64,000 nt of DNA from Streptomyces sp. DG1A-41 (GCF_037055355.1 NZ_CP146350.1:4983001-5047000), one strand, 5' to 3'; positions 6,943-14,717 are shown, counted from the first letter of the stretch. The notes: generated by a model from the letters alone, not told the origin. Numbers and translations are program-made.

Positions 6943-7289
6943 TGGCCGAGGTTAAGCGAATGGTCGTCGTCTCTTCCGAGCTTCGCTCTGGAGACGTGGT
7001 GATCACTCACGGAATGCGCGTGCTGCTCTCCGGTGAACCTGACGTGACCGAGCGCGGGAACTCCGGGGTGATGCGCAAGGTTTATGGGTGGGCTGGTCGC
7101 GTGACCAATCTGGAAGAGGTCAAGGCCGAAAAGCTCGTCCCCCTGGGGTGGCTGTACCCGGATAAGTGGGGAGCGGGCGAAGGCGGGGGCTGGGGCAAGG
7201 ATTGGGACGCTGAGCCCTCTTGGCGCATCCAAGGAAATGACCTTGCCACGTGGCTCGTGGAGCGGGATGAGCCGGAACGCGAGGAGTAG
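6942..7289 (+). CDS. Hypothetical early protein (115 aa)
   Basis: ATG at 6942 overlaps the preceding TGA by one base. The N-terminal half looks beta-rich (VVVSSELRSGDVVITHGMRVLLSG). The C-terminal half is Trp- and Gly-rich. No family recognised. Followed by a terminator-like hairpin and TAGGGACAC hairpin 6. Confidence 0.6.
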   Translation: MAEVKRMVVVSSELRSGDVVITHGMRVLLSGEPDVTERGNSGVMRKVYGWAGRVTNLEEVKAEKLVPLGWLYPDKWGAGEGGGWGKDWDAEPSWRIQGNDLATWLVERDEPEREE

Positions 7290-7290
7290 C

Positions 7291-7309
7291 AAGAGGGGAT
7301 GAGCCTCTT
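7291..7309 (+). terminator. Short hairpin AAGAGG/CCTCTT
   Basis: AAGAGG at 7291 pairs with CCTCTT ending near 7309, directly after the preceding stop and just before TAGGGACAC hairpin 6. A weak intrinsic terminator with TTT next to the stem. Confidence 0.4.
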
Positions 7310-7315
7310 TGGTGA

Positions 7316-7342
7316 GGGCTGGAATAGGGACACTTCCAGCCC
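7316..7342 (+). promoter_or_regulatory. TAGGGACAC-loop hairpin 6
   Basis: A 9-bp stem with entirely different sequence (GGGCTGGAA at 7316, TTCCAGCCC at 7334) closes a loop that is exactly TAGGGACAC. This copy gives the strongest covariation evidence: every stem base pair is preserved although the bases changed, while the loop is invariant. Confidence 0.8.
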
Positions 7343-7402
7343 GATCCATGGACGCTCACGCGCTCAGTGTGGACGTGCAATCACAACAGAAGAGGGGAAG
7401 TA

Positions 7403-8827
7403 ATGGACGAGAAGGCACGATACGAACCGATGGCACACGGGCCCATTGGGGCGGCTGTGAAGGCCGCCATGCCGCACACCGAGGCTGACCCCATCGGCGT
7501 TCACGCAGCGGTCCTGGCGCTGTTCTCCGCAGCCATTAACGGCAAGGTGACGCAGCCGAACGGCAGCCCGGTAGTGGCCTGGACGGCCCTCGTCGGTCCG
7601 TCACGGATCGGGCGAAAGGGGTTCGCCCTGAAGACGGCCAAGGCCATCCTGAAGGACAGTGTCGGGGAGTGGCTTGCCTTGCGCGAGGAGGGAGGTATCT
7701 CTTCGGGTCCGTCTCTGGTGCAGACGATTTGGGAGAATGAGCAGGACTCCCTTACGTCCGAAGGCGGGCCGGACAGTCGAACCCTGATCATTGATCAGGA
7801 GTGGCAAACGACTCTCCTCCTGACGAAGCGGTGCCCCAAGTACGGCGGGATTCTGCGGACATCGTGGGACGGTGGCCGGATCTCGAACGTCACGAAAAAG
7901 GACGGCAAAAGGGTTGAGGCCACGGTTGAGCAACCCGCCCTTGGCTTTCACGCCCATATCCAGCCGCCGCTTTGGGCGAAGTTCATCAGCCTGACCGAAG
8001 CTCAGGGGGGCACGTACAACCGGATTCTCCCCGTGATGGTGAAGAAGTCCAAGCGGCTCCGCAAGCGGGATTACAAGACCGGAAACTCGTTGGACGAAAT
8101 CAAGGTCAGCGCCTCCCTTCGCCTGGCTTACGAGTGGGCGATGAAGGAGCCCCGCCGGATGGAGTTCACTGACGCCTCCGCTGATCGGCACGACGACATT
8201 AGTGCCGAGTACGAGGACATGTTGGAAGAACTTCCCGATGACGTGTCCTGCTACTTTGAGCGCGCAGACGAGCAGGTTTTGCGCGTGGCCTGCATTCTGA
8301 CTGCGGCTGAGCGGAAGACCCTGATCACGGTCAAGGCGCTGGAGGCTGCAAAGGCGTTCGTGGACTACTCCATTGCCTCTGTGCGACAGCTCGTCTCTCA
8401 GACCAACGTGACCAAGTCCCGCACGGTCCAGCCGCTTGACGTGAAGATCCGCTCCAAGCTGGAGACGTACGGCGGGGAGATGACTGCAACGCAGCTCTAC
8501 CGTTCCCTCTCGTCTCGGTACACCGCTGACCAGATCCTCAACACCGCTGAGGACATGGCAGACGTTGAGGTCGAGGAGCGACCGTCGCGGAGATCAGGGG
8601 CCAACCCCACGATCTTCCGCCTGGTTCCGGTCATGCCCGAGCCCGAGCCGGTTTCCGAGCCCGAGCCCGCGAAGCCTGCCCCCAGGCGTCGGGCGCCCGC
8701 CAAGAAGGCGGCCCCCGCGAGGAAGGCCGCCACCCCTGCGAAGAAGGCCACCGCCGCGGGCTCCCCGCCGGCACCTCGTCGGAAGGCTGCCCGCAAGGGA
8801 GTCCCCAGTAAGAAGGTCGGTGCGTGA
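7403..8827 (+). CDS. DUF3987-type P-loop protein with histone-H1-like tail (474 aa)
   Basis: ATG at 7403 after AGAGGGGAAG. Residues 1-350 resemble the DUF3987 family of phage and plasmid replication-associated ATPases. The P-loop region reads GPSRIGRKG (near residue 65), a variant lacking the usual GK[ST]. Further motifs are LIIDQEW (Walker-B-like, near residue 130) and a ~40-residue helical C-terminal domain. The last ~60 residues are Pro/Ala/Lys/Arg-rich repeats (PARKAATPAKKATAAG), like histone H1 tails, suggesting nonspecific DNA binding. Probably acts with DNA during early replication or takeover; exact role unknown. The stop overlaps the next GTG. Confidence 0.7.
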   Translation: MDEKARYEPMAHGPIGAAVKAAMPHTEADPIGVHAAVLALFSAAINGKVTQPNGSPVVAWTALVGPSRIGRKGFALKTAKAILKDSVGEWLALREEGGISSGPSLVQTIWENEQDSLTSEGGPDSRTLIIDQEWQTTLLLTKRCPKYGGILRTSWDGGRISNVTKKDGKRVEATVEQPALGFHAHIQPPLWAKFISLTEAQGGTYNRILPVMVKKSKRLRKRDYKTGNSLDEIKVSASLRLAYEWAMKEPRRMEFTDASADRHDDISAEYEDMLEELPDDVSCYFERADEQVLRVACILTAAERKTLITVKALEAAKAFVDYSIASVRQLVSQTNVTKSRTVQPLDVKIRSKLETYGGEMTATQLYRSLSSRYTADQILNTAEDMADVEVEERPSRRSGANPTIFRLVPVMPEPEPVSEPEPAKPAPRRRAPAKKAAPARKAATPAKKATAAGSPPAPRRKAARKGVPSKKVGA

Positions 8828-9876
8828 GGCACACGACTCGGCCGCACCCGGAGGGGCGGTGGCAGTGCACTGGGTGCCGTGCCGCGTTCGCCACGGAGGA
8901 AGGCGCCCGAGCATCCAAGTTCGAGTGCCCCAGGGAACCGCTGGCCCACGGGCACCAGTACGAGAGAGAGCACGTGCTCTATCCCTTCTCGTACAACAGG
9001 GGAGACGGGTACGGACCTGATCGGCTGTGCGATGTCATCGACTGCATGCTTTGCGTCGGTCACTCGTGTGACTGCGAGGTGTGCACCAATCAGCTTGAGG
9101 CGCCTGCCTTGAAGGTGCTCAACGACAGTCACGAACACGGGAACAGGAAGCGTTCCCCCAACTGGGAAGAAGAGGACAGGATGGAAGACCTCAAGACGAT
9201 GCTTGCTCAGGTCAAGGCAGGCGACTACGTGACCGCCTTCGGGAAGGCCACGACAGGGGCAGAGGTGACGCGTACGGGCGTCCTGTTGGCTGAGCCCCAG
9301 GACATGAAGGCCACGCACAACGGGGAGAAGGTTGCAGCGATCCGCGTGCGGGTCGGGGAGGCAGGGACCGACCCCGCGAAGCGGTCGACCTGGACCACGC
9401 TGATTCCGGGGCACGGAAGCATTCGCCCCGTCGAGCCTCCGAAGGACCAGGACCAGGAGCCCGAGGCCATCGAGCCCGCCGGCACCTCCGAGCCGGGCGA
9501 GATCGAGTGGGAGTCCGTTCCGGCTCGGGAGTGGCACCACCGGGGAGCGTTCCTCTACGGGGGCAAGGGGAGCAAAGGGACCGCTCCACAGCGGCCTGTG
9601 AAGGTGCGCGTGGTTCGACAGGGCTTCTCCTCGGCGGAGCTGGAGGCGGTCGACTCGGGCGAGGTCGTGGCCACTCCCCGTAACGCAGCCAAGATCTGGG
9701 CTGCCAAGGTTCCTGAGGGCTGGCAGCCGGACGAGGACGAGGACGAGCGCCAGGACGTGAACGAGCTGCACTACGGCAAGCCGGTTCACCACGTCGAGAC
9801 GGGGGAGCTGGTCGGCTTCTGGACCCTGGCGAGGTTTACACCCGTTGAAGAGGTCCCGGGATACACGGCCAAGTAG
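8824..9876 (+). CDS. Hypothetical protein with N-terminal Cys cluster (350 aa)
   Basis: GTG at 8824 overlaps the preceding stop (GTGA). Residues 1-100 contain many cysteines (CTGC, CPRE, CDVIDCMLCVGHSCDCEVC), including a CxxCxxxCxC cluster likely to bind zinc. The C-terminal 250 residues are acidic and beta-rich with no recognised fold. An internal ATG at 9181 after GAGGACAGG could give a second, shorter product without the Cys domain. Function unknown. Confidence 0.6.
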   Translation: MRHTTRPHPEGRWQCTGCRAAFATEEGARASKFECPREPLAHGHQYEREHVLYPFSYNRGDGYGPDRLCDVIDCMLCVGHSCDCEVCTNQLEAPALKVLNDSHEHGNRKRSPNWEEEDRMEDLKTMLAQVKAGDYVTAFGKATTGAEVTRTGVLLAEPQDMKATHNGEKVAAIRVRVGEAGTDPAKRSTWTTLIPGHGSIRPVEPPKDQDQEPEAIEPAGTSEPGEIEWESVPAREWHHRGAFLYGGKGSKGTAPQRPVKVRVVRQGFSSAELEAVDSGEVVATPRNAAKIWAAKVPEGWQPDEDEDERQDVNELHYGKPVHHVETGELVGFWTLARFTPVEEVPGYTAK

Positions 9877-9888
9877 GGGGCGAACACT

Positions 9889-10095
9889 ATGAACAAAAGG
9901 CCGCCAGGCGTAAAAGCGGTCAGTCGCCCTGTTATAGCGGAGGTAAAGCCGGTCGCTGTGACTGCACAGGGCAAGGAAAGTAAGGCTGCCCTTCCCTCGC
10001 TGATGCCGATGGCGCGTCCCTCAACACCCCTTGCGGTGCAAGGGCGTTACGCACCTCTCTGCCGTAAGTGGTCTGGAGGCACGTGGAGAGACTGA
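9889..10095 (+). CDS. Possible small basic protein (68 aa)
   Basis: ATG at 9889, 13 bases after the upstream stop, with GGGGGCGAAC ahead. A basic Pro/Lys-rich 68-aa protein with no similarity known to me. The coding case is weak. Confidence 0.35.
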   Translation: MNKRPPGVKAVSRPVIAEVKPVAVTAQGKESKAALPSLMPMARPSTPLAVQGRYAPLCRKWSGGTWRD

Positions 10096-10248
10096 AACGG
10101 AGTTGAGTAAGGGGAGTGAATATGACAGCCTCCCCGTGACAGTTCAGCGGCTTGCGACGCTGAAAGGGATAGCGGTTGTCGTGCAGGGACACCACGATAA
10201 CCAACCCGCACGGACGTAAACCCAACTAGGCAGACAGGAAAAAGCAAC
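10096..10248 (+). other. Intergenic stretch before lsr2, with a possible 38-codon TTG-start ORF
   Basis: A TTG near 10102 with ACGGAG upstream opens about 38 codons (MSKGSEYDSLPVTVQ...) ending at 10219. Otherwise the stretch holds only the Lsr2 ribosome binding site region. No hairpin of the TAGGGACAC class is present; CAGGGACACC at about 10184 is only a partial match. Confidence 0.3.
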
Positions 10249-10593
10249 ATGGCGCAGAAGGTTCAGGTCCTCCTCCTCGACGACCTGACGGGGGGAGACG
10301 CCGACGAGACGATTACGTTCGGCCTCGACGGGAAGACGTACGAAATCGACTTGAGCGAAAAGAACGCGGCGAAGCTTCGGAAGGCCCTTGCGCCGTACCT
10401 GGAGGCAGGCCGGAAGACGGGCGGGAAGGCTTCCGCCGGCAACCGCGGCCGCAAGGCCAAGACGTCCCGCACCGAGAGCGAGCCTTCCTCCGAGGTCTAC
10501 CGGGCGTGGGCCGCCTCCAACGGCTACGAGGTGAGCAAGCGGGGCCGCGTCCCCCAGTCCATCAAGGACGCTTACGCAGCAGCCAACAAGTAG
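10249..10593 (+). CDS. lsr2: Lsr2-like nucleoid-associated protein (114 aa)
   Basis: Full-length Lsr2 homologue; the family is 110-115 aa. The N-terminal dimerisation part starts MAQKVQVLLLDDLTGGDADE and is followed by the conserved TYEIDLSEKNAAKLRKAL segment (residues 30-50). A basic linker leads to the C-terminal DNA-binding domain (from about residue 82: VYRAWAASNGYEVSKRGRVP). RGR is the AT-hook-like minor-groove motif. Host Lsr2 silences AT-rich foreign DNA; a phage copy may mix with or antagonise the host protein, or regulate phage genes. ATG at 10249 after CAGGAAAAAGC. A terminator follows at 10621. Confidence 0.9.
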   Translation: MAQKVQVLLLDDLTGGDADETITFGLDGKTYEIDLSEKNAAKLRKALAPYLEAGRKTGGKASAGNRGRKAKTSRTESEPSSEVYRAWAASNGYEVSKRGRVPQSIKDAYAAANK

Positions 10594-10620
10594 CCCGCAG
10601 CAGCACGACAGCAACACCAC

Positions 10621-10655
10621 GGCGGCTCACTCCCTGAGGGGGTGGGCCGCCTTTC
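10621..10655 (+). terminator. Intrinsic terminator after lsr2
   Basis: GGCGGCTCAC at 10621 pairs with GTGGGCCGCC at 10642 (one G-U pair), followed by TTTCG. It separates lsr2 from the next small genes. Confidence 0.65.
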
Positions 10656-10673
10656 GTTTGGATGGGAGTCAGG

Positions 10674-10856
10674 ATGACGAAGCGGTATCGCGTTGCGCTC
10701 CACGCGCACGCGTCGGCTGAGGTTTTCGTAGAGGCGTCGAGCCCTCAGGAGGCCAACCGCCTTGCGCAGGAGGAGGTTAAGGCCGGAAGGGCGAAGGTCC
10801 ACCCCATCAAGCACTGGACTCCGGTCATGACTTCTGACCTGAGCCGGGAGCGGTGA
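10674..10856 (+). CDS. Hypothetical small protein (60 aa)
   Basis: ATG at 10674 after GAGTCAGG; a second ATG four codons upstream is less well spaced. The 60-aa product MTKRYRVALHAHASAEVFVEA... has the alternating pattern of a small beta-alpha fold. The same kind of N-terminus (YRVxW...) is seen in the 11103 gene. Unknown function. Confidence 0.55.
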   Translation: MTKRYRVALHAHASAEVFVEASSPQEANRLAQEEVKAGRAKVHPIKHWTPVMTSDLSRER

Positions 10857-10857
10857 C

Positions 10858-11103
10858 GTGAGCGCAGAGCAGCCCTACGGGCGCGCGTACGCGGCCATCC
10901 TTCGGGAGATGGCGCGGGAACTGGAGCGCTCAAAGCGGGTTGAGGGGCGCACACACAGGCGCATGTCTAATGCCAGGATCGGGGCATGGCGACAGTCCCT
11001 CCTACTCATACTTGAGAAGGACCACGGGATGGACCAGCAGCAGGCAGAGCAGGCGCTTCTGAACAGCGTGAGGCACTGGAAGTGGGAGAGTGGGGGGCAG
11101 TGA
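10858..11103 (+). CDS. Hypothetical protein (81 aa)
   Basis: GTG at 10858, one base after the previous stop. Highly charged, helical 81-aa protein with no known domain. Its last base is shared with the next ATG. Confidence 0.5.
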   Translation: MSAEQPYGRAYAAILREMARELERSKRVEGRTHRRMSNARIGAWRQSLLLILEKDHGMDQQQAEQALLNSVRHWKWESGGQ

Positions 11104-11258
11104 TGGAGAGCTACCGCGTGAGATGGACGCAGGACGGCCAGGAGCGTGAGTCAGCCGTGATGTACGACGCGCCTTGTGCCAAGAGGCGCGTGAGCGAGCT
11201 GGAGGCAGCCGAGGGCGTAACCAACGTTCGCCGCGTGCCCACGAAGCCGGGGGAGTGA
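11103..11258 (+). CDS. Hypothetical small protein (51 aa)
   Basis: ATG at 11103 directly overlaps the upstream TGA (TGATG). The 51-aa product MESYRVRWTQDGQERESAVMY... looks like a small beta hairpin plus helix. The gene fits snugly between coupled neighbours, which supports its being real. Confidence 0.5.
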   Translation: MESYRVRWTQDGQERESAVMYDAPCAKRRVSELEAAEGVTNVRRVPTKPGE

Positions 11259-11259
11259 G

Positions 11260-11466
11260 TTGAACTCCTGTCCGAACTGCCGCAGTCGGTACGCTGACGA
11301 CGGGCGAGGGATAGCCGAGTACCACAACGCGCCGTGCACCTGGTGTGCCAGTGGGGGGCACTCTGCCTGCCAGTGCGTGGAACCGGAGGAAAGCCCCGCT
11401 GCGGCTGCTCTGCGGCGCCTTCGTTCCCCGCACGTCCCCTACGGGGAACCCGGAGATCCGGCGTAG
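11260..11466 (+). CDS. Small zinc-ribbon-like protein (68 aa), TTG start
   Basis: TTG at 11260 lies one base after the upstream stop, with GGGGGAG ahead. The protein starts with CPNC and has CTWC about 26 residues later plus a CQC further on, consistent with a zinc ribbon. Last gene of the left arm; a strong terminator follows. Confidence 0.5.
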   Translation: MNSCPNCRSRYADDGRGIAEYHNAPCTWCASGGHSACQCVEPEESPAAAALRRLRSPHVPYGEPGDPA

Positions 11467-11480
11467 CGTGAACGCAAAAG

Positions 11481-11515
11481 AAGGCCCCCCTCCCTTTCGG
11501 GAGGGGGGCCTTTTT
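11481..11515. terminator. Strong bidirectional terminator between early arm and late operon
   Basis: AAGGCCCCCCTCCC at 11481 pairs perfectly with GGGAGGGGGGCCTT at 11499, with T runs on both sides. It ends the plus-strand left arm and the minus-strand lysis end of the late operon. Confidence 0.9.
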
Positions 11516-11564
11516 GTGTTTCTCTCAACCCCAGGCGTACCCCTACGCCTAGTTCGTGGTCGGC

Positions 11565-11798
11565 TTACTCGCCGAAATTACCCTTCAGCTCAGCCTCAAA
11601 GGGGCTGTCCTCGTAGAGGGCTCGAAGGGTCTTGGTGTCCTCGTGGGAGGCCGCAACGGCACCAACACCGAGGAGAGCAGCGGAAGCCGCTACAAGCGCC
11701 TCCCATGGGACGCTAGGCCACACCAGGACCAGCGCCGGCACCAGGGCCGCGAGGACGGAATAGATGCGGATACCGTGCTTGGAAATGAAGTAGTGCAT
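11565..11798 (-). CDS. Putative holin / small membrane protein (77 aa)
   Basis: ATG at 11798 after GAGGGGGACC. Two hydrophobic stretches, about residues 12-27 (YSVLAALVPALVLVW) and 32-48 (ALVAASAALLGVGAVA), then an acidic hydrophilic tail. Size, topology and location next to the endolysin fit a class II-type phage holin, which would make the membrane hole at lysis. Sequence similarity to a named holin family is not visible. Confidence 0.6.
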   Translation of the reverse strand: MHYFISKHGIRIYSVLAALVPALVLVWPSVPWEALVAASAALLGVGAVAASHEDTKTLRALYEDSPFEAELKGNFGE

Positions 11799-11809
11799 AG
11801 GTCCCCCTC

Positions 11810-12730
11810 TTAGCTAAACAGACGCTTCCAGGTCTGTGGACCCGGGTAGCCGTCAGCGTCGCTTCCTGTCCAACCCTGTGCCTTCTGGAATGCCTTAACG
11901 GCAGCTCGGTCAACGGCAGTCCACTGAGGACCAGGACCAACGCGGTAGAACTTGCCGTAGCCCTTCTTGACGAGCTGCTTCCCGAGCGTGGTCACAAACT
12001 GATTCTTGGCACCAGGGCGGAAGTAGTAGCGCCCTGGGAAGGCTGGAGCAACGGGCTTAGGGGCAGGCTTCGGCTTTGGCGCTGGAGCAGGCTTAGAGGG
12101 CTTCTCAGGCTTGCTCGGGGCGGGCTTGCCCTCGGCAAGGGTCGCCTTGATGTCCGACCGAACGGCATCCATGTCCATCATCTTGCCTGGCTTGTGGCCT
12201 GGGTCCCACTTGCCTGGAGAACCCCACTCACCATGCCCGATCACACTGCCCTCGTCCCAGCCGTGGAAGTCACAGATTGCCGCAGCCAGAAGGCGAAGGG
12301 TGGCGTACTGAGCATCGGTCATCGGGTGACTTCCCGAATACCAAATCTCGATGCCGTAAAAGCGCGAGTTCCCGTCAGTGTTGGACTCGTTGTCATTCGG
12401 GATTGGCTTCTCGGCAATGACAGCATCAAGTACGTCATCGTCACCGGCACCCGCGTGATTAGCCCGGCCCCAGCCGACAAGGTGAATCTTTCCCGCCTGG
12501 TCCAGGCCGAAGTGACAGAGAGGCCCTGGAAGATTCGCGGTTCCCTTGTAGAGAAGCTCTCGCTGATCCTTGGAATCACTGCCCGTGTGGTGAACCATCA
12601 GGCCGTGCACAGGGCCCCACGCACCGCGATGATTGCGGTTGTGGGTCTTCCAATCCTTGTACTCCGCGTAAGGAATACCAAACTTCTTTAGCTGCGCAAC
12701 AACCTGCGCAGGGGTCATAGGAGTTGCCAT
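11810..12730 (-). CDS. Endolysin: N-acetylmuramoyl-L-alanine amidase with peptidoglycan-binding tail (306 aa)
   Basis: Residues 35-190 form an Amidase_2/PGRP domain that cleaves between MurNAc and the stem peptide. The zinc site is visible as VHHTG (47-48), GHGEW (H166) and KWDPG (174-178), with the catalytic-region FYGIEIW near 125-130. A Pro/Lys/Ala linker (about 198-232) leads to a C-terminal peptidoglycan-binding domain (about 245-306, WTAVDRAAVKAFQKAQG). It has no signal peptide, so release depends on the holin at 11565. ATG at 12730. Confidence 0.92.
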   Translation of the reverse strand: MATPMTPAQVVAQLKKFGIPYAEYKDWKTHNRNHRGAWGPVHGLMVHHTGSDSKDQRELLYKGTANLPGPLCHFGLDQAGKIHLVGWGRANHAGAGDDDVLDAVIAEKPIPNDNESNTDGNSRFYGIEIWYSGSHPMTDAQYATLRLLAAAICDFHGWDEGSVIGHGEWGSPGKWDPGHKPGKMMDMDAVRSDIKATLAEGKPAPSKPEKPSKPAPAPKPKPAPKPVAPAFPGRYYFRPGAKNQFVTTLGKQLVKKGYGKFYRVGPGPQWTAVDRAAVKAFQKAQGWTGSDADGYPGPQTWKRLFS

Positions 12731-13014
12731 TAATCCTCCGTGGGGTTAGCGGCCAGCCGCACGGCGGCCAGGCGGTTGGGGTCGAGAGAGGTGAGGAGGG
12801 ACACGAGGCGTGCGTTATCGCGCTCGATATGGGTAAGCCGTTCCTTGATCTCCTTCAGGTCGGATTCAAGGCGGTTAGCCCTCGCGGTCTGGGCTTCGGC
12901 CTCTTCCTTCCAGACCCGAGCGGTATTCGTGCGGAAGGCTGCGAGGACGACGACAGCAGCGGCAATGAACGTTGCCAACGGCCCCGAGTACGAGAAGAAC
13001 TGAGAAAGGGTCAT
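12730..13014 (-). CDS. Membrane-anchored coiled-coil protein, lysis cassette (94 aa)
   Basis: Start chosen at ATG 13014 (MTLSQFFSYSGPLATF) because upstream codons look noncoding. One transmembrane segment (about residues 9-25) is followed by a long heptad-like coiled coil (EEAEAQTARANRLESDLKEI...). Such proteins next to endolysins are often annotated as holin or holin-accessory proteins. It may be a second holin or a regulator of lysis. Its stop shares the first base of the endolysin start. Confidence 0.6.
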   Translation of the reverse strand: MTLSQFFSYSGPLATFIAAAVVVLAAFRTNTARVWKEEAEAQTARANRLESDLKEIKERLTHIERDNARLVSLLTSLDPNRLAAVRLAANPTED

Positions 13015-13079
13015 AGGGGCTCCATGAAGGCAGCAGAAAGGCGGCCACGGGAAATCCGCAGCCGCCTTGTGTCTGGGGG

Positions 13080-14651
13080 TTAGGAGATAACTCGGTCCTC
13101 GGCATAGTTGTTGCCGGCCACAGTCGTGATTCCGGTGAACCGGATTCGCTCGTTGGTGCCTTCCTGGAACACTCCGGCCGTGAGGCCGTGGAGGTAAGCG
13201 CCCATCACGTTCACGTCTCGCGCGTTGGCGACCCGTACGCCGTACTGGGGGCTGGTGTTGGCCGTGCCTCCGTCGTCGGTGCCCACGTAGCAACCGAGGC
13301 CGGTCACGACCACAGGAGCCCTGTTGAGCAGAGCCAATCCGGCGTAACCACCGCCACCAGGGCCCCCATTGCGGCCATCACGGCGGGTATTCAGGGCGCT
13401 GATGAGGAAGGGACCGTTACCGGTCGCGTCCACCCTCACGCCATCCCACCCGTTTCGGTCGGTGCTGCATGCGCTCATGGTCATGGACCCGCTTCCGGGC
13501 CAGTTACCCCACGCACCCGTGATGTGGTAGCCGTACCCACCGCACCATTCGACTCGGCAGGCATCAAGAATCGTGTTGGCCGAGTTCACCAGCTTGATTC
13601 CAGTCGCCCAGCAGCCAATTACCTGAACGTCTATCAGAGAGAGGTCGGTCTGACGTTCAAACACGATGCCGTTAGCCTTGCAGTTGTCGACCATGACAGA
13701 GTGCAGGCGCCATGAGTAAGGCCACTCATTCCCGGCATTGCCAGCGGTGATGACGCCGTTGTTCGGCATCTTCCGAATGCAGACATCTCGCATTACAACG
13801 TTCTGCACGTTACCCATGGAGTAAACGCCATCAAGGGTTCCGGTCGGCACCTTTGAACCATCGAGCATCAGATTGAAAATCCTCTGCTCGCCGTTGATTG
13901 CTGGATGCGTCCCGTCGTTGTCTCCGATGATCTGAATCATGGCCCCGGTCGTGAATGAGGGAAGGGCCTGGATGTAGCACGGGAAATCCTCGTCGACCAT
14001 CCCAGGGCCGATCATCAGGTTGGAGTGCGAACCCATGAGGGTCACTCCGCGGGGAAGGTCCAGGGGTGCCGAAGTGCGATAGACACCCTTGGGGAAGTAG
14101 ACGAGTCCCCCGATGCCGGCGGCGTTGATTGCCGCCTGAATGGCTGTCGTGTCGTCTGTGACTCCGTCGCCCTGGGCGCCGAAGGTGGGGGCCTGAACGT
14201 TCAGCCAGTCGAGGAGATCCGGGGGCGTGAGAACGGGGATCTGAGACGTTGGCACCTTGCCCGTGGTGTCGAGCGTCGCCAGGCCGTTAGCGGCGCCCCG
14301 GAGGGCCTCCAGCTCGGCCATGACAGCCCCTCGCGACCCGTGGGGGTCATCCGCTGCCACGTGCGCGGACAGGCGCTCTCCAACGTCGTTAGCCACCACC
14401 GCAACCCGAGAGCCCCCAAAGTCCAGCCACAGACGCTCAACGCCTTCGGGACCGTAGAAGCCAGGGATCATCCCGTCCTCGTCGGCAACCAGCTCGGTGA
14501 TAGCGGCGCCGGACTGGTCCGTGAGGTCGGTTACCTGGGAAGCACCCTCGCTGGAGCCGTCCCAGCAGGTTCCGGTAGCACCAGGGACACGGGCACCCGT
14601 AACGTCCTCAGCCACGTCAGCGGCGGTGCCGCCGAACAGAAGTCGAGCCAT
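13080..14651 (-). CDS. Tail spike / tail fibre with pectate-lyase-like beta-helix (523 aa)
   Basis: The N-terminal ~125 residues are a tail-attachment region. From about residue 140 the sequence APTFGAQGDGVTDDTTAIQAAI is the signature start of the Pectate_lyase_3 superfamily, a right-handed parallel beta-helix. Repeating Asn/Gly/Val-rich turns follow to about 480. Such proteins bind or degrade cell-surface polysaccharide during adsorption. ATG at 14651 after AAGGAGATTTC. A minus-strand terminator lies just upstream, so it probably has its own promoter or depends on read-through. Confidence 0.8.
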   Translation of the reverse strand: MARLLFGGTAADVAEDVTGARVPGATGTCWDGSSEGASQVTDLTDQSGAAITELVADEDGMIPGFYGPEGVERLWLDFGGSRVAVVANDVGERLSAHVAADDPHGSRGAVMAELEALRGAANGLATLDTTGKVPTSQIPVLTPPDLLDWLNVQAPTFGAQGDGVTDDTTAIQAAINAAGIGGLVYFPKGVYRTSAPLDLPRGVTLMGSHSNLMIGPGMVDEDFPCYIQALPSFTTGAMIQIIGDNDGTHPAINGEQRIFNLMLDGSKVPTGTLDGVYSMGNVQNVVMRDVCIRKMPNNGVITAGNAGNEWPYSWRLHSVMVDNCKANGIVFERQTDLSLIDVQVIGCWATGIKLVNSANTILDACRVEWCGGYGYHITGAWGNWPGSGSMTMSACSTDRNGWDGVRVDATGNGPFLISALNTRRDGRNGGPGGGGYAGLALLNRAPVVVTGLGCYVGTDDGGTANTSPQYGVRVANARDVNVMGAYLHGLTAGVFQEGTNERIRFTGITTVAGNNYAEDRVIS

Positions 14652-14671
14652 GAAATCTCCTTAAGGGCAAC

Positions 14672-14695
14672 AAAAAAGCCCCCAAGGAGGGGGCT
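14672..14695 (-). terminator. Intrinsic terminator upstream of the tail spike gene
   Basis: On the minus strand AGCCCCC, five bases, GGGGGCT and then TTTTTT. Located between the 14718 tail gene and the tail spike gene. Confidence 0.85.
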
Positions 14696-14717
14696 GAGGC
14701 AGGCGTAATGTCGGGGG

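Noticed and set aside
1504..7342. TAGGGACAC hairpins as plain Rho-independent terminators
   Set aside because: None has a U tract, and the loop is invariant, which terminators do not need. Termination may still be part of their role, so only the simple explanation is rejected.
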